A stretch of 64,000 nt of DNA from Acidovorax sp. Leaf78 (GTDB lineage: Bacteria > Pseudomonadota > Gammaproteobacteria > Burkholderiales > Burkholderiaceae_C): positions 268,954 to 332,953 of the forward strand of contig NZ_LMLZ01000020.1 in assembly GCF_001422735.1 (NCBI RefSeq). The letters are read 5' to 3'. Positions 26,261 to 34,869 of the stretch are shown here, piece after piece; positions within the stretch are counted from its first letter, which is position 1; each line of letters begins with the position of its first letter. A program made the translations under genes and the position numbers. The notes under the pieces were generated by a model. The model was given only the letters and a program-made list of their open reading frames with translations, was not told the origin of the DNA and searched no databases.

Positions 26261-27847
26261 GTGACAGACCCGATGCGAGAAGCCCTCACCATCCGCATGC
26301 ATGCGGAAGACAACGTCGCCATCGTCTCCAACGACGGTGGCCTGCCCGCTGGCACGGTGTTGCCGCCCGGCGTGCCCGGCGCCGGCATCGCGCTGCGCGA
26401 CAAGGTGCCCCAGGGCCACAAGGTGGCGCTGGCGGACATCCCCGAAGGCGGCGTGGTGCGCCGCTACAACGTGCCCATCGGCTATGCGCTCAAGGACATC
26501 GCGGCCGGCAGCTGGGTGCACGAGCGGCTGCTGCAGATGCCCTCGGCCCGTGCGCTGGAAGGCCTGCCCATGGCCACGGTGAAGCCCCCGGTGCTGGAGC
26601 CGTTGACGGGCTACACCTTCGAGGGCTACCGCAACGCGGACGGATCGGTGGGCACGCGCAACATTCTGGCGATCACCACCACCGTGCAGTGCGTGGCGGG
26701 CGTGGTGTCGCAGGCCGTGCACCGCATCAAGACCGAGCTGCTGCCGTTGTTCCCGAACGTCGACGACGTGATCGGCCTGGAACACAGCTACGGCTGCGGC
26801 GTGGCCATCGACGCGCCCGACGCGGTCATCCCCATCCGCACGCTCAAGCACATCAGCCTGAACCCCAACTTCGGCGGAGAAATCATGGTGGTGAGCCTGG
26901 GCTGCGAGAAGCTGCAGCCCGACCGCCTGCTGCCCCCGGGCAGCTTCCCCATCACCGACGAGCGCGATGCGGCCCTGGGCCCCGAGACGGTGTGCCTGCA
27001 GGCCGACCACCACGTGGGCTTCATGTCGATGCTGGACGACATACTGCAAAGCGCCAGGCCGCATCTGGAACGCCTGAACGCCCGCCGCCGCGAGACCATC
27101 CCGGCCAGCGAGCTGGTGCTGGGCGTGCAGTGCGGCGGCAGCGACGCGTTTTCGGGCGTCACCGCCAACCCGGCTGTGGGCTTTTGCGCCGACCTGCTGG
27201 TGCGCGCAGGCGCCACGGTGATGTTCAGCGAGAACACCGAGGTGCGCGACGCGGTCGAGCAGCTCACCAGCCGCGCCGCCACGCCGGAGGTGGCCGAAGC
27301 CATCGTGCGCGAACTGGGCTGGTACGACCGCTACCTGGACCGCGGCCGCGTGGACCGCGCGGCCAACACCACGCCGGGCAACAAGGCGGGTGGCTTGTCC
27401 AACATCGCCGAGAAGGCCATGGGCTCCATCATCAAGAGCGGCACCGCGCCCATCTCGCACGTGCTGGCCCCGGGCGAAAAACTGCGCCGCGACCAGCGCG
27501 GCCTGGTGTACGCCGCCACGCCGGCCAGCGACTTCATCTGCGGCACGCTGCAGCTGGCCGCCGGCATGAACCTGCACGTGTTCACCACCGGCCGGGGCAC
27601 GCCCTACGGCCTGGCCGAATGCCCCGTGGTCAAGGTGGCCACGCGCAGCGACCTGGCGCGCCGCTGGCACGACCTGATGGACATCAACGCCGGCAAGATC
27701 GCCGACGGCGAGGCCACCATCGAAGATCTGGGCTGGGAGATGTTCCACCTGCTGCTCGATGTGGCCAGCGGCCGCAAGAAGACCTGGGCGGAGCAGTGGA
27801 AGCTGCACAACGCGCTGGTGCTGTTCAATCCGGCGCCGGTGACTTGA
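26261..27847 (+). CDS. garD: UxaA/GarD family dehydratase, probably galactarate dehydratase
   Basis: The protein has about 528 residues. The N-terminal SAF domain (about 10-100: [18 protein letters not shown]) precedes the C-terminal UxaA catalytic domain with [55 protein letters not shown] and the terminal [17 protein letters not shown]. The family includes altronate and galactarate dehydratases; a uronate dehydrogenase route needs the galactarate activity yielding 5-keto-4-deoxyglucarate. The start is GTG 26261 or ATG 26273; AAAGAA upstream would serve either. Annotators often write altronate dehydratase for this protein, which would not fit this pathway. Confidence 0.82.
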   Translation: MTDPMREALTIRMHAEDNVAIVSNDGGLPAGTVLPPGVPGAGIALRDKVPQGHKVALADIPEGGVVRRYNVPIGYALKDIAAGSWVHERLLQMPSARALEGLPMATVKPPVLEPLTGYTFEGYRNADGSVGTRNILAITTTVQCVAGVVSQAVHRIKTELLPLFPNVDDVIGLEHSYGCGVAIDAPDAVIPIRTLKHISLNPNFGGEIMVVSLGCEKLQPDRLLPPGSFPITDERDAALGPETVCLQADHHVGFMSMLDDILQSARPHLERLNARRRETIPASELVLGVQCGGSDAFSGVTANPAVGFCADLLVRAGATVMFSENTEVRDAVEQLTSRAATPEVAEAIVRELGWYDRYLDRGRVDRAANTTPGNKAGGLSNIAEKAMGSIIKSGTAPISHVLAPGEKLRRDQRGLVYAATPASDFICGTLQLAAGMNLHVFTTGRGTPYGLAECPVVKVATRSDLARRWHDLMDINAGKIADGEATIEDLGWEMFHLLLDVASGRKKTWAEQWKLHNALVLFNPAPVT

Positions 27848-27870
27848 CGAGGCTCGCGTGTATTAGCCAA

Positions 27871-27953
27871 CCGTTCGGGCTGAGCCTGTCGAAGCCTCGC
27901 GCCGCGCTTCGACCGGCCTGTCCTGAGTCCGTCGAAAGGCTTGGCGTGAACGG
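27871..27953. repeat. TTCGGGCTGAGCCTGTCGAAG-type palindromic repeat, copy 1 (paired arms)
   Basis: The left arm CCGTTCGGGCTGAGCCTGTCGAAGCC and a degraded inverted right arm (GCTTCGAC..CCTGAGTC..GTGAACGG) form a long hairpin. This well-known dispersed repeat type occurs again at 28060 and as a single arm at 34141. It lies just after the dehydratase stop. Confidence 0.8.
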
Positions 27954-28059
27954 TATGGGTTGTTGAAAGGGTTCGCAGGAGTCTTTTGAAGCGTACGTTG
28001 TGAGGGACCTCACCCATCTGTCCCGCGTCCGCTCCCATCCTTCAAACCCACCAAATACC

Positions 28060-28120
28060 CGGTCGGGCTGAGCTTGTCGAAGCCCTGCGCGGCGCTTCGA
28101 CAAGCTCAGCGTGAACGGGT
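28060..28120. repeat. TTCGGGCTGAGC-type palindromic repeat, copy 2 (nearly perfect hairpin)
   Basis: GGTCGGGCTGAGCTTGTCGAAG pairs with CTTCGACAAGCTCAGCGTGAAC around a GCGC-rich loop and is followed by GGGTTTTAAGTTTTTTTT, so on the plus strand it looks like an intrinsic terminator for the dehydratase transcript. The rest of 27954-28226 contains no gene I can support. Confidence 0.78.
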
Positions 28121-28226
28121 TTTAAGTTTTTTTTCGAGACAGATCCATGAGACACGATCTGCCGAAATCCCATCCCCACAGCCCGTCCTTGCACGGGCTG
28201 TGTCACTAGAGAGAAAGACGAATCCC

Positions 28227-29177
28227 ATGCCCCACACCCGATTTTCCGACCGCAAGGTCGTGGTGGCGCTGGCGCTGCTGTGTTGCCTGCTTTGGGGCAG
28301 CTCGTACCCCGCCATCAAGACCGGCTACGCCTGGTTCGGCATTGCGCGCGACGACATCCCATCGCAACTGGTGTTCGCCGGCTGGCGCTTTCTGGGCGCG
28401 GGGCTCATCCTGCTGGCCTGGGCGCTGAGCCAGCGCAAGTCCATCGTGAACCTGGGGGCGGGCAGTGCGCGCCAGCTGGTGGTGCTGGGCCTGTCGCAGA
28501 CCACGCTGCAGTACGTGTTCTTCTACGTGGGGCTGGCCTACACGACGGGCGTCAAGGGCTCGATCATGAACGCCACCGGCACCTTCTTCAGCGTGCTGCT
28601 GGCGCACTGGGTCTATCACAACGACCGGCTGAGCCACGCCAAGCTCTGGGGCTGCCTGGTGGGCTTTGTGGGTGTGATGGTGGTCAACCTGGGGCGCGGC
28701 ACGCTGGACATGGACTTCACGCTGCTGGGCGAAGGCTTCGTGGTGATCGCCGCTTTTGTGCTGGCCGCGGCCAGCATCTACGGCAAGCAGGTGTCGCAGC
28801 GCATGGACTCGGTGGTCATGACCGGCTGGCAACTGGGCATTGGCGGCGCGGCGCTGCTGGCCGTCGGCGGGGTGCTGGGCGGCTCGCTCACGGGCTTCAC
28901 CTGGGGCTCGGCTGCGCTGCTGGTGTACCTGGCGCTGCTGTCGTCGGCCGCGTTCTCGCTGTGGAGCATCTTGCTCAAGCACAACCGGGTGAGCCAGATC
29001 ACGGTGTTCAACTTCACGGTGCCGATCTTCGGCGCGGCGCTGTCGGCGCTGTTCCTGGGCGAGGCGCTGCTGGAGTGGAAGAACCTGCTGGCCCTGGTGC
29101 TGGTGTGCGCGGGCATCTGGCTGGTCACGCGCGATGCGCCTGCGTCCACGCCAGCCACGCCCCCTGCCAAGCCCTAG
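28227..29177 (+). CDS. EamA/DMT family transporter
   Basis: This 316-residue, ten-helix inner-membrane transporter consists of two EamA repeats: the first opens ALALLCCLLWGSSYPAIKTGY and ends with FVGVMVVNLGR; the second holds SIYGKQVSQRMDSVV and the C-terminal IFGAALSALFLGEALLEW. Substrate unknown; DMT exporters beside sugar-acid genes may export a pathway intermediate or move the sugar itself. The ATG at 28227 follows GAGAGAAAG. The mutarotase starts 12 bp downstream, so the two are co-transcribed. Confidence 0.82.
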   Translation: MPHTRFSDRKVVVALALLCCLLWGSSYPAIKTGYAWFGIARDDIPSQLVFAGWRFLGAGLILLAWALSQRKSIVNLGAGSARQLVVLGLSQTTLQYVFFYVGLAYTTGVKGSIMNATGTFFSVLLAHWVYHNDRLSHAKLWGCLVGFVGVMVVNLGRGTLDMDFTLLGEGFVVIAAFVLAAASIYGKQVSQRMDSVVMTGWQLGIGGAALLAVGGVLGGSLTGFTWGSAALLVYLALLSSAAFSLWSILLKHNRVSQITVFNFTVPIFGAALSALFLGEALLEWKNLLALVLVCAGIWLVTRDAPASTPATPPAKP

Positions 29178-29188
29178 ACTCGCTGCCC

Positions 29189-30331
29189 ATGGCCCATACC
29201 CTCCATCGCGACGCTTTCACGCACACCCTCCACGGTCAACCCACCGACCTGTACACCCTGCGCGGCGCGGGCGGGCTGCAGGTGGCGGTCAGCAACTACG
29301 GCGCCCGCCTGGTGCAGGTGGCGGTGCCGGACGGGCAGGGCGGCCTGGCCGACGTGGCACTGGGCTACGACAGCCTGCAGGGCTACCTGGATGGGCAACT
29401 CTCCATGGGCGCGATCATCGGCCGCTGGGCCGGGCGGCTGCGCCACGGACAGCTGAAGTTGCCCGATGGCACCACGCTGCAGCTGCCCACCAACAGCGGT
29501 CCGCACCACCACCACGGCGGCCCGCTGGGCAGCCGGTTCCAGGTGTTCACGGTGGCTGAGGCGCGGCCCGATGCACTGCGCCTGCAGCACGTGTTTCGCA
29601 CGCAGGACGACGGCGTGCCCGGCACCGTGCGGCTGACGCTGGACCTGGCCATCGCACCCGACAACGCGCTGCACATGGCCTGGACGGCCGAGGTGGCCGA
29701 TGCGCCCACGGTGGTCAACATCACCGGCCACGCGTTCTTCAACCTGGCCGGCGCGGGCAGCACGCACGGCCATGTGCTGCAGGTGCCCGCCAGCCACTAT
29801 GTGCCGCTGGCGGCGGATGTGTGCCCCGTCGGCACGGTGGAGCCGGTGCAGGGCACGCCGTTCGACTTTCGTGCGCCCCGCCGTGTGGGCGATGCCGTGG
29901 CGCACCCGCACGAGCAACTGGCGCGCGCAGGCGGGCTGGACCACTACCTGGCCTGGGGCGGCGCTACCAGCGCCGCGCTGCCCGCCTGGGCTCTGCAAGC
30001 ACCCGCGCTGGCCTCGCCGATCACGCCGGGGGGCCTGCGGCCCGCGGCCCTGCTCAGCGACCCTGCCAGCGGGCGCGCAATGCAGGTGTGGACCACTGCT
30101 CCGGGCGTGCAGGTGTATGCCGGCCACGGCCTCAAGGCCGACCCGATGCGTGACAGCGGGCGCAGCGCCATCGGCGCGCCCGGCACGCCCTGGCTGTGGC
30201 AGCCCGGCGACGGCATTTGCCTGGAGCCCATGGAGTACCCCGACGCGCCCAACCACCCCGGCTTCGGCGCGCGCTGGTGGCAGCCGGGCGAGGTGGTGCG
30301 CGGGGCCATCGTCTACCGGTTCACAGGCTGA
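29189..30331 (+). CDS. galM: Aldose 1-epimerase (galactose mutarotase family)
   Basis: This 380-residue galactose-mutarotase-fold protein has family landmarks NYGARLVQVAVPD, IIGRWAGRLRHG, catalytic His in NSGPHHHHGG (TNSGPHHHHG for the conserved NGxxHLHGG), VVNITGHAFFNLAG with the second His, and C-terminal ICLEPMEYPDAPNHPGF containing the catalytic Glu. It interconverts sugar anomers, fitting a locus that imports hexuronates because uronate dehydrogenase acts on one anomer. The ATG at 29189 is directly after the transporter stop. It may belong to a general aldose route as well. Confidence 0.85.
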   Translation: MAHTLHRDAFTHTLHGQPTDLYTLRGAGGLQVAVSNYGARLVQVAVPDGQGGLADVALGYDSLQGYLDGQLSMGAIIGRWAGRLRHGQLKLPDGTTLQLPTNSGPHHHHGGPLGSRFQVFTVAEARPDALRLQHVFRTQDDGVPGTVRLTLDLAIAPDNALHMAWTAEVADAPTVVNITGHAFFNLAGAGSTHGHVLQVPASHYVPLAADVCPVGTVEPVQGTPFDFRAPRRVGDAVAHPHEQLARAGGLDHYLAWGGATSAALPAWALQAPALASPITPGGLRPAALLSDPASGRAMQVWTTAPGVQVYAGHGLKADPMRDSGRSAIGAPGTPWLWQPGDGICLEPMEYPDAPNHPGFGARWWQPGEVVRGAIVYRFTG

Positions 30332-30355
30332 TGCGTCCGCCTGCCTTCATGGGTT

Positions 30356-30418
30356 ATCAAGCTTTTCAGGCCTCTGCCGCTTGTCTGGCAAGCGCTGTCA
30401 GCTATTGAATTGATAGCG
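30356..30418. repeat. Short palindromic repeat, copy 3, supplying the LysR stop codon
   Basis: On the minus strand it reads ATCAATTCAATAGCTGACAG then CGCTTGCCAGACAAGCG and GCAGAGGCCTGAAAAGC, the same blocks as at 1690. Its AT-rich edge encodes the last residues (SIQ) and TAG stop of the LysR protein. Confidence 0.65.
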
Positions 30419-31349
30419 ATGCCTGCTGGGCTGCTGCGGCCGCCTCGCGCTGCAGGTGCTCCTGCACCACCGCCGCCAGCCAGTCCATCACCACCCGCAC
30501 GCGCTGGGGCAGGTGGCGCCGGTGGGCATACAGCAGCGTCACGGGCATGGACGGGGCAGGGTGGTCCTGCAGCACCTCCACCAGCAGGCCCTTGTCGATC
30601 AGCTCGCGCACGCCCAGCAGCGGCGCCTGGATCAGACCCAGCCCGGCGGCGCAGGCGCCCAGGTAGGCCTCGGCACTGTTCACGGTGACGCGCCCGTCCA
30701 TGGGGTGGAACTGCGGGCTGTCGCCGTCCTGCACCTCGAAGCCCGCCGAGCGTGTGCCCAGTGTGCTCACGTAGTGCACCAGTTCGTGCTGTGCCAGGTC
30801 GGCCAGCGTGCGGGGCGTGCCCTTCCTGGCCAGGTAGCCGGGGCTGGCGCAGGTGGCCACGCGCACCACGCCCAGCGGGCGCGCCACCAGGCCGGGCTCT
30901 GCCACCGGACCCACGCGGATCACGCAGTCAAAACCCTCGCGCACCAGGTCCACGCGCCGGTCGGTGCTGCTCAGCTCCACCTGCAGCAGGGCGTGGCGCT
31001 GCAGCAGCTCGGGCAGGCGCGGCAGGACCAGCTGGCGCGCGATGCCGGTGGACATGTCGATGCGCACCCGGCCCTGCAGGTCGGCGCCCTCGGGGTGGGT
31101 GAACAGGGTTTGCAGCTCCTCCACGTCGGCCAGCAGGTCCTTGCAGCGCTCGTAGTAGACCTGCCCGTCCTGCGTCAACTGCACGCGGCGCGTGGTGCGG
31201 TGCAGCAGGCGCGTGCCCAACTGCGCCTCCAGTTGCTGCACGGCCAGCGAGGCGTTGGCCTTGGGGATGCCCAGCACCTGCGCGGCCTGCGTGAAGCTGG
31301 CCAGCTCGGCCACGCGGGCAAAGATCTGCATGCGGTCAAAGGGGTTCAT
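30402..31349 (-). CDS. LysR family transcriptional regulator
   Basis: This 315-residue protein has an N-terminal winged helix (about 1-60: MQIFARVAELASFTQAAQVLGIPKANASLAVQQLEAQLGTRLLHRTTRR) and an effector domain of the CrgA-type subgroup (RVRIDMSTGIARQLVLPRLPELL, FDCVIRVGPV, SSAEAYLG-like NSAEAYLGACAAGLG). The C-terminus ends within a palindromic repeat, which may have replaced the original end. It is divergent from the SDR gene at 31476, the usual LysR-target layout, with a TTGAA-N7-TTCAA site between. Confidence 0.88.
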   Translation of the reverse strand: MNPFDRMQIFARVAELASFTQAAQVLGIPKANASLAVQQLEAQLGTRLLHRTTRRVQLTQDGQVYYERCKDLLADVEELQTLFTHPEGADLQGRVRIDMSTGIARQLVLPRLPELLQRHALLQVELSSTDRRVDLVREGFDCVIRVGPVAEPGLVARPLGVVRVATCASPGYLARKGTPRTLADLAQHELVHYVSTLGTRSAGFEVQDGDSPQFHPMDGRVTVNSAEAYLGACAAGLGLIQAPLLGVRELIDKGLLVEVLQDHPAPSMPVTLLYAHRRHLPQRVRVVMDWLAAVVQEHLQREAAAAAQQASLSIQ

Positions 31350-31362
31350 TGGCTATCTATTT

Positions 31363-31379
31363 TTGAACAATCAATTCAA
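31363..31379. promoter_or_regulatory. Candidate LysR operator
   Basis: TTGAA-N7-TTCAA inverted repeat, 17 bp, containing the T-N11-A core typical of LysR sites. It lies 13 bp upstream of the LysR start and about 96 bp upstream of the SDR start, so it would suit autorepression and SDR activation. Confidence 0.5.
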
Positions 31380-31475
31380 TTTTGCCTGGTTTATGTATTC
31401 ATGGGGAATCAATAAAGTTCTCTCCATGCCCGCTGCACCCCGTGGCAGGCACCCCACCCACCCGAGGACCTCCCC

Positions 31476-32258
31476 ATGACCACCCCCGCAAACCCCGCTT
31501 CTTCCACCCCCATCGTTCTCATCACCGGCGGCAGCCGGGGCCTGGGCCGCAGCGCCGCGCTGGCGGCTGCGAAGAGCGGTATCGATGTGGTGCTGACCTA
31601 CCGCCAGCAGGCCGCCGAAGCCCAGGCCGTGGTGGCCGAGATCGAGGCCCTGGGCCGCCGCGCCGTGGCACTGCCGCTGGATGTGGGCAACGTCGGCAGC
31701 TTCGAGGCCTTTGCCGTTCAGCTGTCGCAGGCCCTGCAGTCCGGCTGGCAGCGCGAGCGCATCGACTTTCTGGTCAACAACGCCGGCATGGGCGTGCACG
31801 CACCGTTTGCGGAGACCACCGAGGCGCAGTTCGATGCGCTGGTCAACGTGCACCTGAAGGGCGTGTTCTTTCTCACGCAGCGCCTGCTGCCGCTGATGAA
31901 CGACGGCGGCCGCATCCTGAACCTGTCGTCGGGCCTCGCCCGTTTCGCCTTGCCCGGCTACGCGGCCTATGCGGCGATGAAGGGCGCCATCGAAGTGCTC
32001 AGCCGCTACCTCGCCAAGGAACTGGGCCCGCGCGGCATCGCCGTGAACGTGGTGGCCCCCGGTGCCATCGAGACGGATTTTGGCGGCGGCGCGGTGCGCG
32101 ACAACGCACAGCTCAACGCCTTTGTCGCCGGCCAGACGGCACTGGGCCGCGTGGGCGTGGCGGAGGACATCGGTCCGCTGGTCGCAGCCCTGCTGCAGCC
32201 CGCCACGCGCTGGGTGAATGCGCAGCGCATCGAGGCCTCGGGCGGCATGTTTTTGTAG
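31476..32258 (+). CDS. SDR family NAD(P)-dependent oxidoreductase
   Basis: This 260-residue classical short-chain dehydrogenase has cofactor-binding TGGSRGLG (17-24), NNAG (about 106-109), the catalytic Ser in ILNLSSGLARF, Tyr-x3-Lys in YAAYAAMKGA and the VVAPGAIETDF loop. TYRQQ after the second strand, with a basic residue, suggests NADP(H). Substrate unknown; the divergent LysR regulator probably controls it. The ATG at 31476 follows GAGGACCTCCCC. Confidence 0.87.
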   Translation: MTTPANPASSTPIVLITGGSRGLGRSAALAAAKSGIDVVLTYRQQAAEAQAVVAEIEALGRRAVALPLDVGNVGSFEAFAVQLSQALQSGWQRERIDFLVNNAGMGVHAPFAETTEAQFDALVNVHLKGVFFLTQRLLPLMNDGGRILNLSSGLARFALPGYAAYAAMKGAIEVLSRYLAKELGPRGIAVNVVAPGAIETDFGGGAVRDNAQLNAFVAGQTALGRVGVAEDIGPLVAALLQPATRWVNAQRIEASGGMFL

Positions 32259-32261
32259 AGT

Positions 32262-32406
32262 GCACCCCCTGAGGCGCTATGCGCCTTCCCCCTCTCTCTA
32301 CGCGCTTCGCGCTAGGGAGGGGGACGCCACCGGTGCACGCAAGCGCAGCGCCGCATACGCAGCATGGCGGCCCTTGCACGGTGGCACTGGCCTGGGGTCG
32401 CGCCAG
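32262..32406 (+). repeat. Dispersed ~150-bp intergenic repeat, copy 3 (best preserved)
   Basis: CACCCCCTGAGGCGCTATGCGCCTT with a GGCGC..GCGCC hairpin, then a CCCCCTCTCT...AGGGAGGGGG stem whose loop contains GCGCTTCGCGC, then GGCGGCCCTTGCACGGTGGCACTGGCCTGGGGTCGCGCCAG. It starts a few bases after the SDR stop, so it may also end that transcript. Confidence 0.75.
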
Positions 32407-32468
32407 TATCGAAGGCCCTTGGGCGGGAAAAGAATGTTCCAAATGCACCCACATGCACATCCCGCAGC

Positions 32469-32485
32469 CTAAGTTTCGTCTAAGT
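32469..32485. promoter_or_regulatory. Direct-repeat response-regulator box upstream of degP
   Basis: CTAAGT is repeated with an 11-bp period (CTAAGTTTCGTCTAAGT), the spacing expected for tandem binding of an OmpR/PhoB-type regulator on one DNA face. It lies about 55-70 bp upstream of the protease start. The OmpR-family regulator at 34210 is the natural candidate ligand. Confidence 0.5.
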
Positions 32486-32537
32486 GTCGCTACCCACACT
32501 GCCTTCCATCGCAACCCCGATTGAAAAGGCAGACACC

Positions 32538-34064
32538 ATGAGCAACACGCTTGCATCCACTCCCCGCCGCCTGATCCTGGCCCTGGTGGCCGCGGGCGCT
32601 CTGGGCGCCACCGGCGCCGGGCTGATCAGCGGCCACCAGGCCCGCGCGGTCACGCCGGCTACCCCCATCGTGGCGCAGACCCCTGCGGCACCCTCGGGCG
32701 GTGCACTGCCCAGCTTTGCGCAGATCACCGCGCAAAACGGCGCGGCGGTGGTCAACATCAGCGTCACCGGCAGCACCAAGGCTGCCATGGCCAACGACGA
32801 CGATGACGACGACGAGAGCCAGCCCACCGCCCGCCAGGGCCGGGGCCCGCAGATCGACCCGAACGATCCGTTCTACGAATTCTTCCGCCAGTTCGGCATG
32901 CCCGGCGCCGGTGCGCAGGGCCGTCCCAACGTGCCCACCCACGGCCTGGGCTCGGGCTTCATTGTCAGCCCCGACGGGCTGGTGCTGACCAACGCCCACG
33001 TGGTCAAGGGCGCGAGCGACGTCACCGTCAAGCTCACCGACCGGCGCGAGTTCCGCGCCAAGGTGCTGGGCTCGGACCCCAAGACCGACGTGGCCGTGCT
33101 CAAGATCGACGCCAAGGACCTGCCCGTGGTGCGCCTGGGCAGTACGCGCGACCTTCAGGTGGGCGAATGGGTGCTGGCCATCGGCTCGCCCTTCGGTTTT
33201 GAAAACAGCGTGACCGCGGGTGTGGTCAGCGCCAAGGGCCGCTCGCTGCCCGACGACAGCCTGGTGCCGTTCATCCAGACCGACGTGGCGGTGAACCCCG
33301 GCAACTCGGGCGGGCCGCTGTTCAATGCGCGCGGCGAGGTCGTGGGCATCAACTCGCAGATCTACAGCCGCTCGGGCGGCTACCAGGGCGTGTCGTTCGC
33401 GATCCCCATCGAGCTGGCCGCCAAGATCAAGGACCAGATCGTCGCCACCGGCAAGGTGCGCCATGCGCAGCTTGGCGTGGCGGTGCAGGAGGTGAATCAG
33501 GCGTTTGCCGAATCCTTCCAGCTCGACAAGCCCGAAGGCGCGCTGGTGGCCAGCGTGAGCAAGGGCAGCCCCGCCGAGAAGGCGGGCCTGCAGCCTGGCG
33601 ACGTGATTCGCCAGGTGGACGGCCATGCCATCGTCGCCTCCGGCGACCTGCCCGCCTGGGTGGGCCAGGCCCAGCCCGGCCAGCAGGCCAAGCTGTCGGT
33701 GTGGCGCCGCGGCCAGCCGGTGGAGCTGACCGCCACCCTGGGCGACGCCAGCGACAAGGCGGGCAGCAAGCAGGCGCGCGCCGAAGAGGCGGTGGGCAAG
33801 GCGCAGCTGGGCCTGTCGCTGCGTCCCCTCGATGCCGACGAACGGCGCGAGGTGGGCGTGAGCGAAGGCCTGGTGATCGAGCAGGCCCGCGGCCCCGCCG
33901 CCGCCGCGGGCGTGCAGCCTGGCGACGTGCTGCTGGCCATCAACGGCGCTCCGGCGAAGAACATCGACCAGGTGCGCACGGCGATGGCCAAGGCCGGCAA
34001 GTCGGTGGCGCTGCTGATCGAGCGCGACGGCAACAAGATCTTTGTGCCCGTGCGGTTGGGCTGA
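32538..34064 (+). CDS. degP: Periplasmic serine protease, Do/DegP (HtrA) family
   Basis: This 508-residue protein has a signal/anchor (RRLILALVAAGALGATGAGLISG), then a disordered acidic run (NDDDDDDE at about 86-93) before the protease. The catalytic triad is His154 (TNAHVV), Asp184 (KTDVAVLK) and Ser257 (GNSGGP). Two PDZ domains follow (about 300-400 with KAGLQPGDVIRQVDG, and 415-505 with AAGVQPGDVLLAING). It degrades or refolds misfolded envelope proteins. The two-component system immediately downstream and the CTAAGT direct repeat upstream suggest induction by envelope stress. The ATG at 32538 has GGCAGACACC before it. Confidence 0.92.
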   Translation: MSNTLASTPRRLILALVAAGALGATGAGLISGHQARAVTPATPIVAQTPAAPSGGALPSFAQITAQNGAAVVNISVTGSTKAAMANDDDDDDESQPTARQGRGPQIDPNDPFYEFFRQFGMPGAGAQGRPNVPTHGLGSGFIVSPDGLVLTNAHVVKGASDVTVKLTDRREFRAKVLGSDPKTDVAVLKIDAKDLPVVRLGSTRDLQVGEWVLAIGSPFGFENSVTAGVVSAKGRSLPDDSLVPFIQTDVAVNPGNSGGPLFNARGEVVGINSQIYSRSGGYQGVSFAIPIELAAKIKDQIVATGKVRHAQLGVAVQEVNQAFAESFQLDKPEGALVASVSKGSPAEKAGLQPGDVIRQVDGHAIVASGDLPAWVGQAQPGQQAKLSVWRRGQPVELTATLGDASDKAGSKQARAEEAVGKAQLGLSLRPLDADERREVGVSEGLVIEQARGPAAAAGVQPGDVLLAINGAPAKNIDQVRTAMAKAGKSVALLIERDGNKIFVPVRLG

Positions 34065-34140
34065 TGCGGGGATGGGGGTGAGGTGTAAGGAACGGGGCGG
34101 AGTGCCCCAACCTCCACACCTCATCCCGACCCGACCCCAC

Positions 34141-34166
34141 CCGTTCGGGCTGAGCCTGTCGAAGCC
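34141..34166 (+). repeat. TTCGGGCTGAGCCTGTCGAAG repeat, single arm
   Basis: CCGTTCGGGCTGAGCCTGTC and GAAGCC, identical to the left arm at 27871 with no inverted partner nearby. It lies 44 bp before the response regulator start. Confidence 0.8.
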
Positions 34167-34209
34167 AGGGCGCAACCCCACTCCCACCATTCGCTATGCT
34201 CGCCCCACC

Positions 34210-34869
34210 ATGCGATTGCTCCTCGTAGAAGACGACACCATGATCGGCGAAGCCGTGCAGGACCTGCTGCGCGCCGAGCACTACGCGGTGGACTGGGCCC
34301 GTGACGGCACCGCGGCCGACACGGCCCTGCGCACGCAGGTCTACGACCTGGTGCTGCTCGACCTGGGCCTGCCCCAGCGCGACGGGCTCTCGGTGCTGCG
34401 CGACCTGCGCACGCGCAAGGACCGCACCCCGGTGCTGGTGGCCACGGCGCGCGACTCGGTCACGCAGCGCATCGAAGGGCTCGATGCCGGTGCCGACGAC
34501 TATGTGCTCAAGCCCTATGACCTGGATGAACTGCTCGCCCGCATCCGCGCCTTGCTGCGCCGCGCCGCAGGCCGGGCCGAGCCGGTGTACGAACACAAGG
34601 GCGTGTGCATCAACCCTGCCACGCGCGAGGCCACGGTACAGGGCGTGCCGGTCGTGCTGTCGGCCCGCGAATGGGCTGTGCTGGAGCCGCTGATCGCCCG
34701 CCCGGGCATGGTGCTGTCGCGCCAGCAGCTCGAAGACAAGCTCTACGGCTGGGGCGACGAAGTCAGCAGCAATGCGGTCGAGGTGTACATCCACGGGCTG
34801 CGCAAGAAGCTGGGCGCCGAGGTGCTGCTGAATGTGCGCGGCGTGGGCTACCTGGTGCCCAAGGCATGA
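34210..34869 (+). CDS. OmpR/QseB-type response regulator
   Basis: This 219-residue protein has a receiver domain with acidic pocket E7-D8-D9, phosphoacceptor Asp51 (LVLLDLGLP) and Lys101 (YVLKPYD), followed by a winged-helix effector domain (about 125-219, LSAREWAVLEPLIARPG and the GVGYLVPK end). It belongs to the TctD/QseB/PmrA group. The 4-bp ATGA overlap with the sensor kinase shows a matched pair; the preceding protease gene suggests the degP-RR-HK set is one stress-response module. Confidence 0.9.
   Translation: MRLLLVEDDTMIGEAVQDLLRAEHYAVDWARDGTAADTALRTQVYDLVLLDLGLPQRDGLSVLRDLRTRKDRTPVLVATARDSVTQRIEGLDAGADDYVLKPYDLDELLARIRALLRRAAGRAEPVYEHKGVCINPATREATVQGVPVVLSAREWAVLEPLIARPGMVLSRQQLEDKLYGWGDEVSSNAVEVYIHGLRKKLGAEVLLNVRGVGYLVPKA

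Noticed and set aside
27871-28120. Possible CRISPR-like array from repeated TTCGGGCTGAGC units
   Set aside because: The units form inverted arms of hairpins rather than equally spaced direct repeats with unique spacers, and no cas genes are present.
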